From: Deferribacteraceae bacterium UBA6799
GTDB taxonomy: Bacteria; Chrysiogenota; Deferribacteres; Deferribacterales; Geovibrionaceae
NCBI GenBank assembly: GCA_002452335.1
Contig: DKFJ01000012.1
Location: forward strand, 202,553 to 266,552
Reading direction: 5' to 3'
DNA length: 64,000 nucleotides
Under the pieces are notes generated by a model, which saw only the letters and a program-made list of their open reading frames with translations, searched no databases and was not told the DNA's origin. This document shows positions 35,787-45,354 of the stretch, piece by piece; the first letter of the stretch is position 1, and every line of letters begins with the position of its first letter. Made by a program: the position numbers and the translations under genes.

Positions 35787-35806
35787 CAGAAACTGATATA
35801 AGGTGT

Positions 35807-36286
35807 CTAAGCGGGACACATGTCAATCCCGAAGGTTTTAAGCTCCGAGACTATCATCTCATCTATCTCTTCCATCCTTTTATATACCTCCGGGCTCAGC
35901 TCCACGTCGCTGTCCAGGCTAGCGGGGATCACACCGTAAAAAGTGATGGATTCCGGCGCCTTGCCCCTCAGCTCGCTCAGAGTCAGCACCTCCTGAAGCC
36001 CTATCTGGTGGGGAGACATTTTTGCCGGAATTTTTTCCAGCATAATATCCTCCTTCTGATAAACCCGGAGTTCGCCTGCCTCTCCCTCTGCCTCCAGAGA
36101 ATCCACTATGATAACGTGTTTCGTCTCCTCCAGCTTGTGGGTGGCGAGTATACCCATAGTTCCGCCGTCATAAAACTCCACATCGTCCGAAGGGGCGTAT
36201 TTTTCGTTCATCCTCTTAACCAGATGAACACCGAGCCCCTCATCGCTCAGCAGAAGGTTTCCGGCTCCGAACACCACTACTTTCAT
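35807..36286 (-). CDS. hybD: [NiFe] hydrogenase maturation protease (HybD/HyaD type)
   Basis: The 159-residue endopeptidase removes the C-terminal extension of the large subunit after nickel insertion. It shows GAGNLLLSDEGLGVHL (nickel-binding Glu in DEG), DGGTMG, VDSLEAEGEAGE and SPHQIGLQEVL, matching the family. The start at 36286 overlaps the large subunit stop (TAATG), so it is translationally coupled. It is the last gene of the hydrogenase operon. Confidence 0.93.
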   Translation of the reverse strand: MKVVVFGAGNLLLSDEGLGVHLVKRMNEKYAPSDDVEFYDGGTMGILATHKLEETKHVIIVDSLEAEGEAGELRVYQKEDIMLEKIPAKMSPHQIGLQEVLTLSELRGKAPESITFYGVIPASLDSDVELSPEVYKRMEEIDEMIVSELKTFGIDMCPA

Positions 36287-37968
36287 TATCTTACCCTGAT
36301 GTTTGTGATCTCTTTGCCTTCGGGGTCTATGGAGTGAACGGCGCACGCTATACAGGGGTCGAATGAATGCACTGTTCTGATAACCTCCAGAGGTTTTTCC
36401 GGATCGGCCACCGGGTTGCCTTTTATGCTCGCCTCATAGGGTCCTGCCACTCCCTTTTCGTCTCTGGGACCTGCGTTCCATGTAGAGGGGACAACGGCCT
36501 GATAGTTTTTCAGTTTGCCGTCGTCTATCACCATCCAGTGAGACAGTGTACCTCTGGGCGCTTCGTGGAATCCCACGCCCTGATATTCGCCTTTGGGCAT
36601 TTCGGTGTGGTTGGCGTACACGCTGTCGCCCTTCGCCAGGTTGTCCATCAGCATATCCAGATACAGCAGAGACTTATCAGCCATGATAACAGAACGGATG
36701 GCACGGGTGACGTGTCTGCCCATGGTGGACTGAAGGTCGTTCACGCCGATGCCCAGTTTGGAGCATACGGAATCCACCATAGCCTTCACCTCTTTGTCTC
36801 CGGCGGCGTATGACGCCAGAATCTGAGCCACCGGACCCACCTGAACAGGGCGTCCGTCCAGACGGGGCGCCTTGCACCATGTATATTTTCCGTCCGGCTC
36901 AAAATCCGTATACATCGGCTCTGTCTCGCCTTTAAAGGGATTTTTCGGTTCATCGTCCCTGTACCAGGCGTGTTTTGTGGACTCTGTGATGCCGGATATC
37001 AGAGCCTCGTCCTTATGGTCTGTCAGTTTTTTGAAATTTTTCAGATCGCCGTTGTGTATGATACCGCCGGACATATCGAATTTTGTCATTTTAGAATCGA
37101 GAGGAAACTCCGGCACAGCGAGATAATTGTCAACGCCTCTGCCGTATTTGAACCAGTCTTTATACATGCTTCCGATCGCCACGACATCGTTGAAGAGAAC
37201 TTTCTTCACGAAATCCCTGGTCTCTGTCATCAGAGAGCGCATCAGAGCCACACGCTCCATATTCAGCGTGGCTTCGTTGTCCATATTGATAGCTGTGGCG
37301 ACACCGCCCAGACACAGGTTCTGTATATGGGGGTTCTTTCCGCCGAGTATAGCCACCGCCTGAGCGGCTTTTTTCTGATAATCCAGCGCCTTCAGATAGT
37401 GCGCCGCCGCCAGCAGGTTAACTTCGGGGCTCAGTTTCATCGCCGGGTGTCCCCAGTATCCTGAGCCGAATATACCGAGTCTGCCTGTTTTCACGAAGGC
37501 TGTCAGTTTCTCTTTCACGGCTCTGAATTCTGTTTCGCTGTTGCCTGTCCAGTCGGAAAGAGACTGGGCTATCTGAGCCGTCTTTTTAGGATCGGCGGAC
37601 AGAGCGCTCACTATATCCACCCAGTCCAGAGCAGACAGGTGATAGAAGTGAACGATGTGATCCTGCACGCTGTGCTGAGCTATCACCATGTTTCGCACGA
37701 GCTGGGCATTCAGCGGAACTTCCACATTCAGAGCGTTTTCCAGCGAGCGTATCGAGCTGATGGCGTGTACAGTGGTGCAGACTCCGCAGAATCTCTGGGC
37801 AAAAACCCATGCGTCTCTGGGGTCTCTGCCTATCAATATTTTTTCAATACCTCTCCACATCTGGGCGGAAGACCACGCCTTAGACACCTGCCCTCCCTCA
37901 ACCTCAAAATCAATGCGGAGGTGTCCCTCAATCCTTGTGATGGGGTCTATCGTAATTCTTTTTGACAT
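36286..37968 (-). CDS. hybC: [NiFe] hydrogenase large subunit
   Basis: The protein has 560 residues and the two nickel-site motifs: RFCGVCTTVHA near residue 60 and DPCIACAVH near the C-terminus. The 15 residues after the final His form the peptide cleaved by the maturation protease encoded next. Length and motifs fit group 1 membrane-linked uptake hydrogenases. It should be co-exported with the Tat-carrying small subunit, as it has no signal itself. A repeat element separates it from the upstream membrane subunit gene. Confidence 0.95.
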   Translation of the reverse strand: MSKRITIDPITRIEGHLRIDFEVEGGQVSKAWSSAQMWRGIEKILIGRDPRDAWVFAQRFCGVCTTVHAISSIRSLENALNVEVPLNAQLVRNMVIAQHSVQDHIVHFYHLSALDWVDIVSALSADPKKTAQIAQSLSDWTGNSETEFRAVKEKLTAFVKTGRLGIFGSGYWGHPAMKLSPEVNLLAAAHYLKALDYQKKAAQAVAILGGKNPHIQNLCLGGVATAINMDNEATLNMERVALMRSLMTETRDFVKKVLFNDVVAIGSMYKDWFKYGRGVDNYLAVPEFPLDSKMTKFDMSGGIIHNGDLKNFKKLTDHKDEALISGITESTKHAWYRDDEPKNPFKGETEPMYTDFEPDGKYTWCKAPRLDGRPVQVGPVAQILASYAAGDKEVKAMVDSVCSKLGIGVNDLQSTMGRHVTRAIRSVIMADKSLLYLDMLMDNLAKGDSVYANHTEMPKGEYQGVGFHEAPRGTLSHWMVIDDGKLKNYQAVVPSTWNAGPRDEKGVAGPYEASIKGNPVADPEKPLEVIRTVHSFDPCIACAVHSIDPEGKEITNIRVR

Positions 37969-37993
37969 CTTATACCTCGTAAAATATTATAAA

Positions 37994-38054
37994 AGATTGC
38001 TTCGCCCAGGCTCGCAATGACGTCACTGCGAGAAACAAAGTGACGAAGCAGTCT
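37994..38054. repeat. REP-like palindromic repeat inside the hydrogenase operon
   Basis: AGATTGCTTCG...CTCGCAATGAC|GTCACTGCGAG...ACGAAGCAGTCT forms a long imperfect palindrome between hybB and hybC. Similar GATTGC/GCAATGAC segments occur at 35566-35600 and 60013-60110. Such repeats are often transcribed as hairpins and may stabilise or attenuate operon mRNA. Confidence 0.7.
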
Positions 38055-38061
38055 AAAAAAA

Positions 38062-39267
38062 TCAATGTGCCTGTGCGGTCTGCGCTTCGTGCTTATGCAG
38101 TTTGGGCATGATGGGGAACAGTTTCACCAGCACCATGTATCCCAGAATCTCGAAAGCCACGAGACCGATTGTAATAAAAAATTCCGGCAGCGAAGGAAAA
38201 TAGCTCCAGTTGCCGTGGGGCTTGAATCCCAGCAGATATACGTTGAATCTGTACCAGCCGCCGCCTATCAGCAGAAGCATAGCGGATATGAACACCATCC
38301 TGGGCGATGTTCTGTACTGTCTCCACATCAGGATGAAAGTACCGCCGGATATCAGAAGTATCTCGGTGATGAACATCCATGAGTTATAGTCGCCTGCAAA
38401 AGCAGCCCCCAGCTGGTCTCTGTACCACAGGTCGGCAAACCTGACGAACAGCCAGACAGCGGTGACATAGGGAATGACCTTCGACAGCCTCTGTATCTCT
38501 GACTCAAAGGGTCTGTTGAAAGATATCGAGGACATGAATGACTCAAAGATAACAACAGAATAACCTATATAAAGAGCGTTAATGACAAACAGCAGAGGCA
38601 GAAACTCCGTGTGCCAGATGGGGTTGAGCTTCGACTTGGCGATGATGAGCATAGACCCCAGAGACGACTGGTGCATGGTGGGCAGGGTTATCCCCAGAAC
38701 CACGATAAATATCAGCACCTTGTCCAGTCTGGGATAGATAATCAGCGCATAGTGCTTCAGCTTAGGAAAGCGAGTGGTCTCGGAGTGGATGAAGCGCTCC
38801 AGAATAGCCGGAAGCACCTCTATCATCAGAACCACGTTGTATGCCATGATGCACACCGCCACCTCGAACATGACAGAGTTGGTCTGCCAGCGGGATGGGA
38901 TGAAAAAGCTGTATGAGTTCCAGTAGCGTCCGATATCCACCATGACGGACATCCCCGCCAGCATATACCCGAACATACTGGTAACCAGAGCCGAGCGGAT
39001 CAGGGGGTGATATTTCATCCTGTTCATGATGTAGATAATGATGGCCATGGCGTATCCGCCGCAGGCAAGAGCCGTGCTGGTGGCAACGTCATAGGCGATC
39101 CAGATGCCCCAGGGGTATCCGTCGGACATGTTGGACACGGCGCCGATTCCTTTCACGAAACGCACGCCGATCAGCAGAAAACCCAGAACCGTAAAAAACA
39201 GAAGCACATAGAACGAAGGGGTCAGTATCTTCGCCTTATGAATATGATATTCATCATGATGTACCAT
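38062..39267 (-). CDS. hybB: NrfD/HybB-type membrane subunit of hydrogenase
   Basis: The protein has 401 residues with about ten transmembrane helices and no cofactor motif. It matches the NrfD/HybB family of quinone-interacting membrane subunits ('GYPWGIWIAYDVATSTALACGGYA' type segments, here about residues 45-68). It starts where the ferredoxin subunit gene ends. It would pass electrons from H2 oxidation to the quinone pool. Confidence 0.92.
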   Translation of the reverse strand: MVHHDEYHIHKAKILTPSFYVLLFFTVLGFLLIGVRFVKGIGAVSNMSDGYPWGIWIAYDVATSTALACGGYAMAIIIYIMNRMKYHPLIRSALVTSMFGYMLAGMSVMVDIGRYWNSYSFFIPSRWQTNSVMFEVAVCIMAYNVVLMIEVLPAILERFIHSETTRFPKLKHYALIIYPRLDKVLIFIVVLGITLPTMHQSSLGSMLIIAKSKLNPIWHTEFLPLLFVINALYIGYSVVIFESFMSSISFNRPFESEIQRLSKVIPYVTAVWLFVRFADLWYRDQLGAAFAGDYNSWMFITEILLISGGTFILMWRQYRTSPRMVFISAMLLLIGGGWYRFNVYLLGFKPHGNWSYFPSLPEFFITIGLVAFEILGYMVLVKLFPIMPKLHKHEAQTAQAH

Positions 39268-40226
39268 TATTTACCCCCGTCTTTATGTTTCAGTTCTTTT
39301 TTGATCTCTTCTTCCAGTTCATGATCTGTCTCGTGCTCGTGCTCCACCTGCTGTTTGGTCTTTCTGTTTTTCAGAGCGACCATAGCCAGAAAGCCGTAGA
39401 GAGCCACGGGAGCGATGAATCCTTTATACAGCGTATGCTGAACGTGCTCAGACATCAGTGCGGCGGAATCGTGTTCCAGCTCGGGAAATCCGAGGTTTTC
39501 AAATGTTGTTCCGGCGATGTAGATGACGTTCGTTCCGCCCACCTCGTATTCGCCGTATATCTCTTTCTGATATTTTTCAGGGTTGGCCGCCAGACGGCGT
39601 TTTGCCTCTGCCAGCAGATCCTTGCGCTTGCCGTATATCACAGCGCCGGTTGGACATGTCTCACAGCAGGCGGGTTCGCCCTTCAGCTTCAGATTGGTGA
39701 ACTTGCACAGGTCGCATTTCACTATCTTCGGAAAAGCCTCAGGCCATTCGAATTTCGGAATGTTAAACGGACAGGCGATCTGACAGTATCTGCATCCGAT
39801 GCACTTGTTCTTGTCATAGAAGACGATGCCTGTGCCCTCCTCCTTCTGCATGGCGCTGACGGGACAGGCGGAAACGCACGAGGGCTTAACACAGTGCATG
39901 CACTGATATTTCACATAAGCCCAGTTCTTTCCGTCCTCATCCTCTTTATAGAGTTTTATGATGTTTCTGGTGCGGTAGTCCAGATCAGGCGGAGAATCCC
40001 ACAGACGATCCTTGTCGGTGGGCGCCGGAGCGGCAGCCATGTCGTTGACCTGCTTACACTTGGTCACGCAGGCCTTACAGCCCACGCACAGTGTGGAGTC
40101 ATAGAGCATGCCCACTGCGTTTTCGTTGGCGGTGATCTCCTCCTGCGCGCGCAGAGACAGGGGAGCAGCTATCAGCGCCCCGCCCATTGCGGCGGTTTTC
40201 AGGAAATTACGCCTCGTGGTCTTCAT
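39267..40226 (-). CDS. hybA: Tat-exported four-cluster ferredoxin subunit (HybA-like)
   Basis: The protein has 319 residues. A Tat signal (KTTRRNFLKTAA) precedes a domain with four cysteine sets: CVGCKACVTKC, CMHCVKPSCVSACP, CIGCRYCQIACP and CDLCKF...CCETCP, for four [4Fe-4S] clusters. A hydrophobic anchor lies near residue 260-278, and an acidic/basic C-terminal tail follows. It links the small subunit to the HybB-like membrane protein. Its start overlaps the small subunit gene by 20 bp. Confidence 0.94.
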   Translation of the reverse strand: MKTTRRNFLKTAAMGGALIAAPLSLRAQEEITANENAVGMLYDSTLCVGCKACVTKCKQVNDMAAAPAPTDKDRLWDSPPDLDYRTRNIIKLYKEDEDGKNWAYVKYQCMHCVKPSCVSACPVSAMQKEEGTGIVFYDKNKCIGCRYCQIACPFNIPKFEWPEAFPKIVKCDLCKFTNLKLKGEPACCETCPTGAVIYGKRKDLLAEAKRRLAANPEKYQKEIYGEYEVGGTNVIYIAGTTFENLGFPELEHDSAALMSEHVQHTLYKGFIAPVALYGFLAMVALKNRKTKQQVEHEHETDHELEEEIKKELKHKDGGK

Positions 40227-41310
40227 CTTCCCCCTCCTTCGGCAGTTTCTTAGCCAGCATGGCGCTGGCGCCTATGGCGGCTCCCGCCACCATTCCCATC
40301 ACGCCCGTGGTGAGCGGATCCGCTCCCTTGCCCCTCTTGGCGGGATTGGCGTTAGGATAGAAATCCGGGGGTGTTACCTCGTGTATCTGACATCTGTCAT
40401 AGATGGATGTATGGAACATAACGTCCGGCTCTGTGCAGCCTATGCAGGGGTGTCCCATGGACACGGGCCATACGCCCACGTCGTTGAATCTCTGCACGGA
40501 ACAGTTGGCGAATGTGACCGGACCTTTGCATCCTAGTTTATAGAGGCAGTAGCCCTCTGAGTGCCCCTTGTCTCCGAACTGCTCGGCGAATCTGCCGGCG
40601 TCGAAGTGGGGTCTGCGCTCGCAGTGCTCGTGTATTCTTCTGCCGTAAGCGAACTCCGGTCTGTTCAGAGCGTCCAGCTTAGGAAGTTTTTTGAATGTCA
40701 GGTAATAAAGGACAGTCGCCAGCAGGTTATAAGGGCTGGGCGGGCATCCGGGAACGTTGATCACCGGTTTGTCCTTTATCAGACTGGCGGCGGAAACCGC
40801 CTGTGTGGGGTTGGGATCTGCCGCCTGAACACCGCCGAAAGACGAGCAGGTGCCTATGCAGATTACAGCGGCTGCGCCTTCAGAGGCGTGCTTCAGGGAC
40901 TCCACGGCGGTCTTTCCCGCCACTTTGCAGTAGATGCCGTCCTCAGCCAGAGGCACAGCGCCCTCAACTATGAGGATATAGCTGCCCCAGTTCGCCTTCA
41001 TACTGTCTTCCAGCGATTTTTCGGCCTGATATCCTGAACCGATCATCAGTGTTTCGTGGTAATCCAGAGAGATTAAATCAAGTATGAGAGCAGCCGGGTC
41101 CGGATGTCCGGAACGGATGAGCGACTCAGAACATCCGGTGCATTCCTGAAAATGCAGCCAGATCACGGGGGGACGGTTGTCGGCGGTAGCTGCCTCCGCC
41201 ACCTTGGTATGCATAGCATAAGGGAGACCCATCATAGCGGTAAGACCCGCGCTGAGACGCAGGAAATCACGCCTGTTGAGCCCTGTTGAAAACAGAGTAT
41301 TATCAGACAT
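40207..41310 (-). CDS. hybO: [NiFe] hydrogenase small subunit, Tat-exported
   Basis: The protein has 367 residues. A Tat signal with NRRDFLRLSAG precedes the catalytic small subunit fold: WLHFQECTGCSES binds the proximal Fe-S cluster, GTCSSFGGVQAA and PGCPPSPYNLLAT follow, and later GCKGPVT and HPCIGCTEP contribute the other clusters. A C-terminal membrane anchor (about 325-345) is present. It is the first gene of an operon ordered like E. coli hybOABCD. Confidence 0.95.
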   Translation of the reverse strand: MSDNTLFSTGLNRRDFLRLSAGLTAMMGLPYAMHTKVAEAATADNRPPVIWLHFQECTGCSESLIRSGHPDPAALILDLISLDYHETLMIGSGYQAEKSLEDSMKANWGSYILIVEGAVPLAEDGIYCKVAGKTAVESLKHASEGAAAVICIGTCSSFGGVQAADPNPTQAVSAASLIKDKPVINVPGCPPSPYNLLATVLYYLTFKKLPKLDALNRPEFAYGRRIHEHCERRPHFDAGRFAEQFGDKGHSEGYCLYKLGCKGPVTFANCSVQRFNDVGVWPVSMGHPCIGCTEPDVMFHTSIYDRCQIHEVTPPDFYPNANPAKRGKGADPLTTGVMGMVAGAAIGASAMLAKKLPKEGEDEDHEA

Positions 41311-41884
41311 AACAAACCTCGAAAAAAAAGTTGAAATTAAGAAAATACGTCCAGTTTATGCAAATAATGGTGGGAGAGGCGGATAATTAAAATGTGTATT
41401 CCGCCATGAGTATCTAAATACATAACTGAAAAAATAATGCAATAGACGATTAATGAGATTTTGTTTTTAAAACATTGATTCAAACAGTTTTCAAAAATAG
41501 CGAAAGTCTGTTTTTGTCCCCATAATATCCGGCGTCAAAATCATACCTTTTATATATAGAATTATTGAAATATCCTTTTATGGCTGGGTTATAGAACTAT
41601 GCGCCTGAAATTATTCTTACAAATGATCACACATCAGAAAAGCGCAAACCACCATCCGCTTATTATCAGTCCACGAAAAAAACATTATAATTTTTTTAAC
41701 ATCTCTATTACAAAACACTGTTTGTTTTACAGTGACGATTCTGTTCCCCTGACAGCGGTGATAACCACCCCGAACCATGCCGGAAATATGACTGAATAAA
41801 AACGGAAACAGCGCAACTTAACCTAACATTATAAGGCATCATCAGAAAACGCTCTGTTTTATAATGCCGTGCTGTTTTTACCCG
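41311..41884. other. Long AT-rich intergenic region upstream of the hydrogenase operon
   Basis: This 574-bp stretch holds the hydrogenase promoter region and no convincing gene. Visible features are an inverted repeat GGCGGA/TCCGCC (41378-41405, 16-bp loop) near the operon start, a small hairpin CACTGT-TTGTTTT-ACAGTG (41716-41734), and an imperfect stem GGCAT...ATGCC around 41833-41866. I saw no sigma-54 consensus. A 66-codon frame at 41599 has no RBS and unlikely composition. Confidence 0.5.
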
Positions 41885-43279
41885 CTATTTCTCGGATGTA
41901 AATGTAAGCACAGCCTCGGACACCGCATTGAGCTGCTTTTTAAGGCTTTTGTTTATGACAGAGCGTGTCATGCTGACTGCTTTATTTGGATTTTTGTCCA
42001 CCAGATACAGCCCGCTTTTAACATCATAGTCCGTACCGGGTATCATCTCCTCAGAATAAACGGCGGATGCCACCACATGCAGGCTCTCTGTTCCGAAGGG
42101 AGGCACTATCTCGAACTCGCCCAGGCTGACCCATTTATTGGCGTCGTCGGCGTTTATGAACCGGACGAACCGTCGTTTGCCGTCCGCGTTCGCCAGTTCC
42201 AGCAGATATGAGTTCTTCTCATTCTTTTTCACGGTGTATCCCACTATGTATATGTAGGCGGGACCGGATGTCTTCACCAGTATCTCTATCTCTTCGCCTT
42301 TTTTGAAAAGCAGGTTGCTGGAGCCTTTGTTTGTGGCGATACTCACATGAAAATCAGATGATACGGCCAGACCCTGATACAGCAGACTGTCAAAATCAGC
42401 TGTTTTCGGCTGATAGTCCAGCCCGGCATAGGCGGACGGCGCCAGCTCCACGGAGGAGGCGCTCAGGGTGTTCTTTTCACTGTCGAAAAGCCTGTATGTC
42501 AGGATAATGTTCTTACCCGCCGGAACGTATTCGCCGCGCATGGAGAAGCGGGCATGTTCCGGAGAATCCGCGCCCTTCACTCTAGCCGTAACTGCCGCCT
42601 GAACAGCGGCGGCGAAAGGGGTTATCTCGTGGCTGCCTGTCACGGACGGGGGATAAACATATATGCCTTCTTTATCTATTTTGTCGCAGAGGATATAGGC
42701 GGCGTCTGACAAGGTGGACGCTTTCTTCTGCATGGTCAGTATTCTGGCGGAGATATCAGCAGAATCAGTCTCCAGAGGCAAAGTGTCCGTGTCGCCCAGA
42801 ATCTTGGCCACTGTGTATACTCTTTCGTATCTGTCTGCCAGAGCATAAGCCTCCTTCAGAAGGTCGATACCCTGCCTTCCTGTCTTTCCATCGGCAGAAC
42901 GGAGAATGCTGAGGGTTCTCTGTTTCAGATCGCCCAGCATATTTTTATACATAGGCAGTGTCTTTTCTGATGACATAACAGCGGTGGCTTTCACCTCGCC
43001 GAACTCCTGATTATAGCTCAGCTCAGCCCCTACCAGAGGCAGGTCCGTTGACAGAGCTATATTTTTAGCCGATTCCGTCTGTCCGGCGCTGTCTGATGTA
43101 CCGCTGGTTTTTAGCGTATATTCTGATGACACACGCACCAGAAGCTGTGACGACAGATCAGACAGAGCCTGAGATTTTGCGCTTTCCATATCAGAACCGT
43201 ATCCCGTGCCTGTAAAAGTAGCGGCGAAAGCGCCGGAAGAAACAGCGAGAATCAGTAATATCTGAATTATCCGGAACAT
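41885..43279 (-). CDS. Exported DUF4384 domain protein
   Basis: The protein has 464 residues and a signal peptide (about 1-19, ending AFA). The N-terminal third resembles LPP20/CsgG-like 'FTGTGYGSDMESAKSQALSDLS' patterns, and the C-terminal third is a DUF4384 domain (LLFKKGEEIEILVKTSGPAYIYIVGYT) often fused to signalling or surface proteins. It probably acts in the periplasm or at the outer membrane. It is a single gene; the precise role is unknown. Confidence 0.75.
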   Translation of the reverse strand: MFRIIQILLILAVSSGAFAATFTGTGYGSDMESAKSQALSDLSSQLLVRVSSEYTLKTSGTSDSAGQTESAKNIALSTDLPLVGAELSYNQEFGEVKATAVMSSEKTLPMYKNMLGDLKQRTLSILRSADGKTGRQGIDLLKEAYALADRYERVYTVAKILGDTDTLPLETDSADISARILTMQKKASTLSDAAYILCDKIDKEGIYVYPPSVTGSHEITPFAAAVQAAVTARVKGADSPEHARFSMRGEYVPAGKNIILTYRLFDSEKNTLSASSVELAPSAYAGLDYQPKTADFDSLLYQGLAVSSDFHVSIATNKGSSNLLFKKGEEIEILVKTSGPAYIYIVGYTVKKNEKNSYLLELANADGKRRFVRFINADDANKWVSLGEFEIVPPFGTESLHVVASAVYSEEMIPGTDYDVKSGLYLVDKNPNKAVSMTRSVINKSLKKQLNAVSEAVLTFTSEK

Positions 43280-43447
43280 TTTTCACCCCTTATCATCTCT
43301 TTTCTTATTAACTTAGCATTTTATCCCCTCAGAATCCACATAAGACAAGGGTATGTTTCACAGCCTGAACGATTACCATTTAAATTGTTTTATTTTTCAT
43401 ATAAATGCGGTATATTCACATATAATTATTTATAACCGTTGGGTGCG

Positions 43448-45328
43448 ATGTACCGCTGTAGAAAAATCAATAAAAAACTTAGCATAGCCTTCGTGATCGT
43501 CTCGCTGCTTGTGACGCTTTCTGTCATCGGTACTCTGACAATACTTGCTCTGTCCACAAAATTCTCAGAATCCGCCCTGCACATGCTGGCCGACGAGGTC
43601 ATCCTCCGCTCCGTATCTGATGCGGCGGAACATGTGAACATCATCACCAAGCCCGCTCTGAACGCAGTGAGCGCTGTGGAAGCCCTGATGCCGGGGGATA
43701 TGAGTATTCTGGACAACGACGCCGCCAACCAGAAGATAGTTCTCAGCCTCATAAAAAATCTGGAAGCGTCCAAAGACGTATACACCTCTTACTACTCCAA
43801 CTCTAATGGCGAATTCTTTCTGGTGGGCAAGAGGCAGAAGTTCGAAAACGACAAAAAAATCTATTATTTCAACAAAATAGTCCGTATCAGAAACGGCCTA
43901 AGAACCGTCACCGAATCATGGTATAACGGCAGCGTGAGGTTCGAAACCAATATCCTCACACAGGACTTATACGACCCCAGAACCCGCCCCTGGTATCAGC
44001 TGGCCGAGACAAAAGGAATGCCTGAGTGGTCTTCTCCCTATACTTTTTTCATTACGGGACAGCCGGGAATCACCTATTCCAAACCTGTATATCAAGCGGG
44101 AAAGCTGATAGGAGTGGTCGCCTCCGATCTGGAGATTAAAACCATCTCGGACTTCCTGCTGAAAAGCTCTTTCACCACCAACACCAGCATGTTCGTGATA
44201 GACAGCGATAACAATATTCTGGCTCATTCCGATCTTTCCAGAGTTTACAGCGATATGCGTGATATCAAAAATATCATCCCGAAAGCGTCTGAGTTCAAAG
44301 ACAGAGTCATGGAAACTCTGGCAAATAAATATATGAAAAATAAAGATTTCGGACGTATCCTCAACATAAAGACGGAGAACGGGCAGTATAAAGCGATAGC
44401 AGTTCCTGCCAATATCAACGGGATGAACGTGATACTGGGCATGTATACCCCGGCGAAAGACTATCTGGCGCCTCTCTACAGCAGATTCAGAGCTCTGATA
44501 TATCTGTCTGTCTTCGTTCTGGTAATGGTTATAATCATATGCAGCCTGATAGCCAGAGAGCTGGCGAAACCCTTTGTGGAGCTGAGCCGCGCCACAGAAA
44601 AGGCGAAAGAGCTGCATTTCGACACACCCATAAGCATATGCACCAATTTCAAAGAGGTATATGAGACTCAGGAAAACTTTAACGAGATGCTCGCAAACCT
44701 GAACAACTATAAAACAGCTAACGAACTCTTCGCCGAAACACTGCATAACGCCCATGTGGACACACTCTATCGTCTGGCCGGAGCCGCAGAGCACAAAGAC
44801 CAGTATACATACGACCACCTGAAAAGAGTCAGCGACATATCCGTGATGATAGCAGAGATAACGGGGATGAACAGCCACTCAGTGGAACAGCTCCGACACG
44901 CCAGCGTTCTGCACGATGTGGGTAAGCTGGGCATACCGGACGATATTCTGATGAAACCGGGAAAACTGACCAAAGAAGAGTTCGAGATAATCAAAAGACA
45001 CCCGGATCTTGGCGCCAAAATACTCTCTAACCCCAGCTCAGAAATAATGCATAACGCTCTTATAATAGCCAGATCGCACCACGAAAAATGGGACGGCACG
45101 GGCTATCCGATGGGGCTGTCCGGAGAGGACATCCCGCTGATAGGGCGCATAGTGGGTCTGGCGGATGTCATAGACGCTCTGCTGTCGAAACGCCCATACA
45201 AAGAGCCTTTTCCTTTCGAAACCACCATTGAGATAGTGGAACAGGAGAAAGGAAAGCACTTCGACCCGGAGCTGGTTCAGGCTGTGCTGAATCATAAAAA
45301 CCTGCTGAGACGAATAATTAGTGGATAG
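43448..45328 (+). CDS. Cache-HAMP-HD-GYP cyclic-di-GMP phosphodiesterase
   Basis: The protein has about 626 residues. TM1 (about 10-33), a periplasmic Cache domain with 'DPRTRPWYQLAETKGMPEWSSPY', TM2 (about 350-372), HAMP, and an HD-GYP domain with RHASVLHDVGKLGI and HHEKWDGTGYP. Catalysis hydrolyses cyclic di-GMP. A ligand such as an amino acid or carboxylate probably binds the Cache domain. The ATG at 43448 is chosen over a TTG three codons upstream; neither has a clear RBS. The restriction-modification island begins 26 bp after its stop. Confidence 0.9.
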   Translation: MYRCRKINKKLSIAFVIVSLLVTLSVIGTLTILALSTKFSESALHMLADEVILRSVSDAAEHVNIITKPALNAVSAVEALMPGDMSILDNDAANQKIVLSLIKNLEASKDVYTSYYSNSNGEFFLVGKRQKFENDKKIYYFNKIVRIRNGLRTVTESWYNGSVRFETNILTQDLYDPRTRPWYQLAETKGMPEWSSPYTFFITGQPGITYSKPVYQAGKLIGVVASDLEIKTISDFLLKSSFTTNTSMFVIDSDNNILAHSDLSRVYSDMRDIKNIIPKASEFKDRVMETLANKYMKNKDFGRILNIKTENGQYKAIAVPANINGMNVILGMYTPAKDYLAPLYSRFRALIYLSVFVLVMVIIICSLIARELAKPFVELSRATEKAKELHFDTPISICTNFKEVYETQENFNEMLANLNNYKTANELFAETLHNAHVDTLYRLAGAAEHKDQYTYDHLKRVSDISVMIAEITGMNSHSVEQLRHASVLHDVGKLGIPDDILMKPGKLTKEEFEIIKRHPDLGAKILSNPSSEIMHNALIIARSHHEKWDGTGYPMGLSGEDIPLIGRIVGLADVIDALLSKRPYKEPFPFETTIEIVEQEKGKHFDPELVQAVLNHKNLLRRIISG

Positions 45329-45354
45329 AGCCAGGAAACATTTAAATAATTATA

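Larger units (their letters stand above)
35506..35806. other. Non-coding stretch with REP-like segment and tandem hairpins
   Basis: No convincing gene was found. A TATAAT box is at 35549-35554. A partial dispersed repeat (GAGATTGCCG...GCTGCGCTCCACGCAATGA, about 35566-35600) follows, then hairpin arms GGAAATTT/AAATTTCC near 35620-35650, and two terminators at 35705-35741 and 35755-35786. The arrangement could encode a second short plus-strand RNA. Confidence 0.5.

Noticed and set aside
41599..41799. 66-codon plus-strand frame in the hydrogenase upstream region
   Set aside because: No RBS, odd composition and no recognisable domain; the region is AT-rich non-coding.
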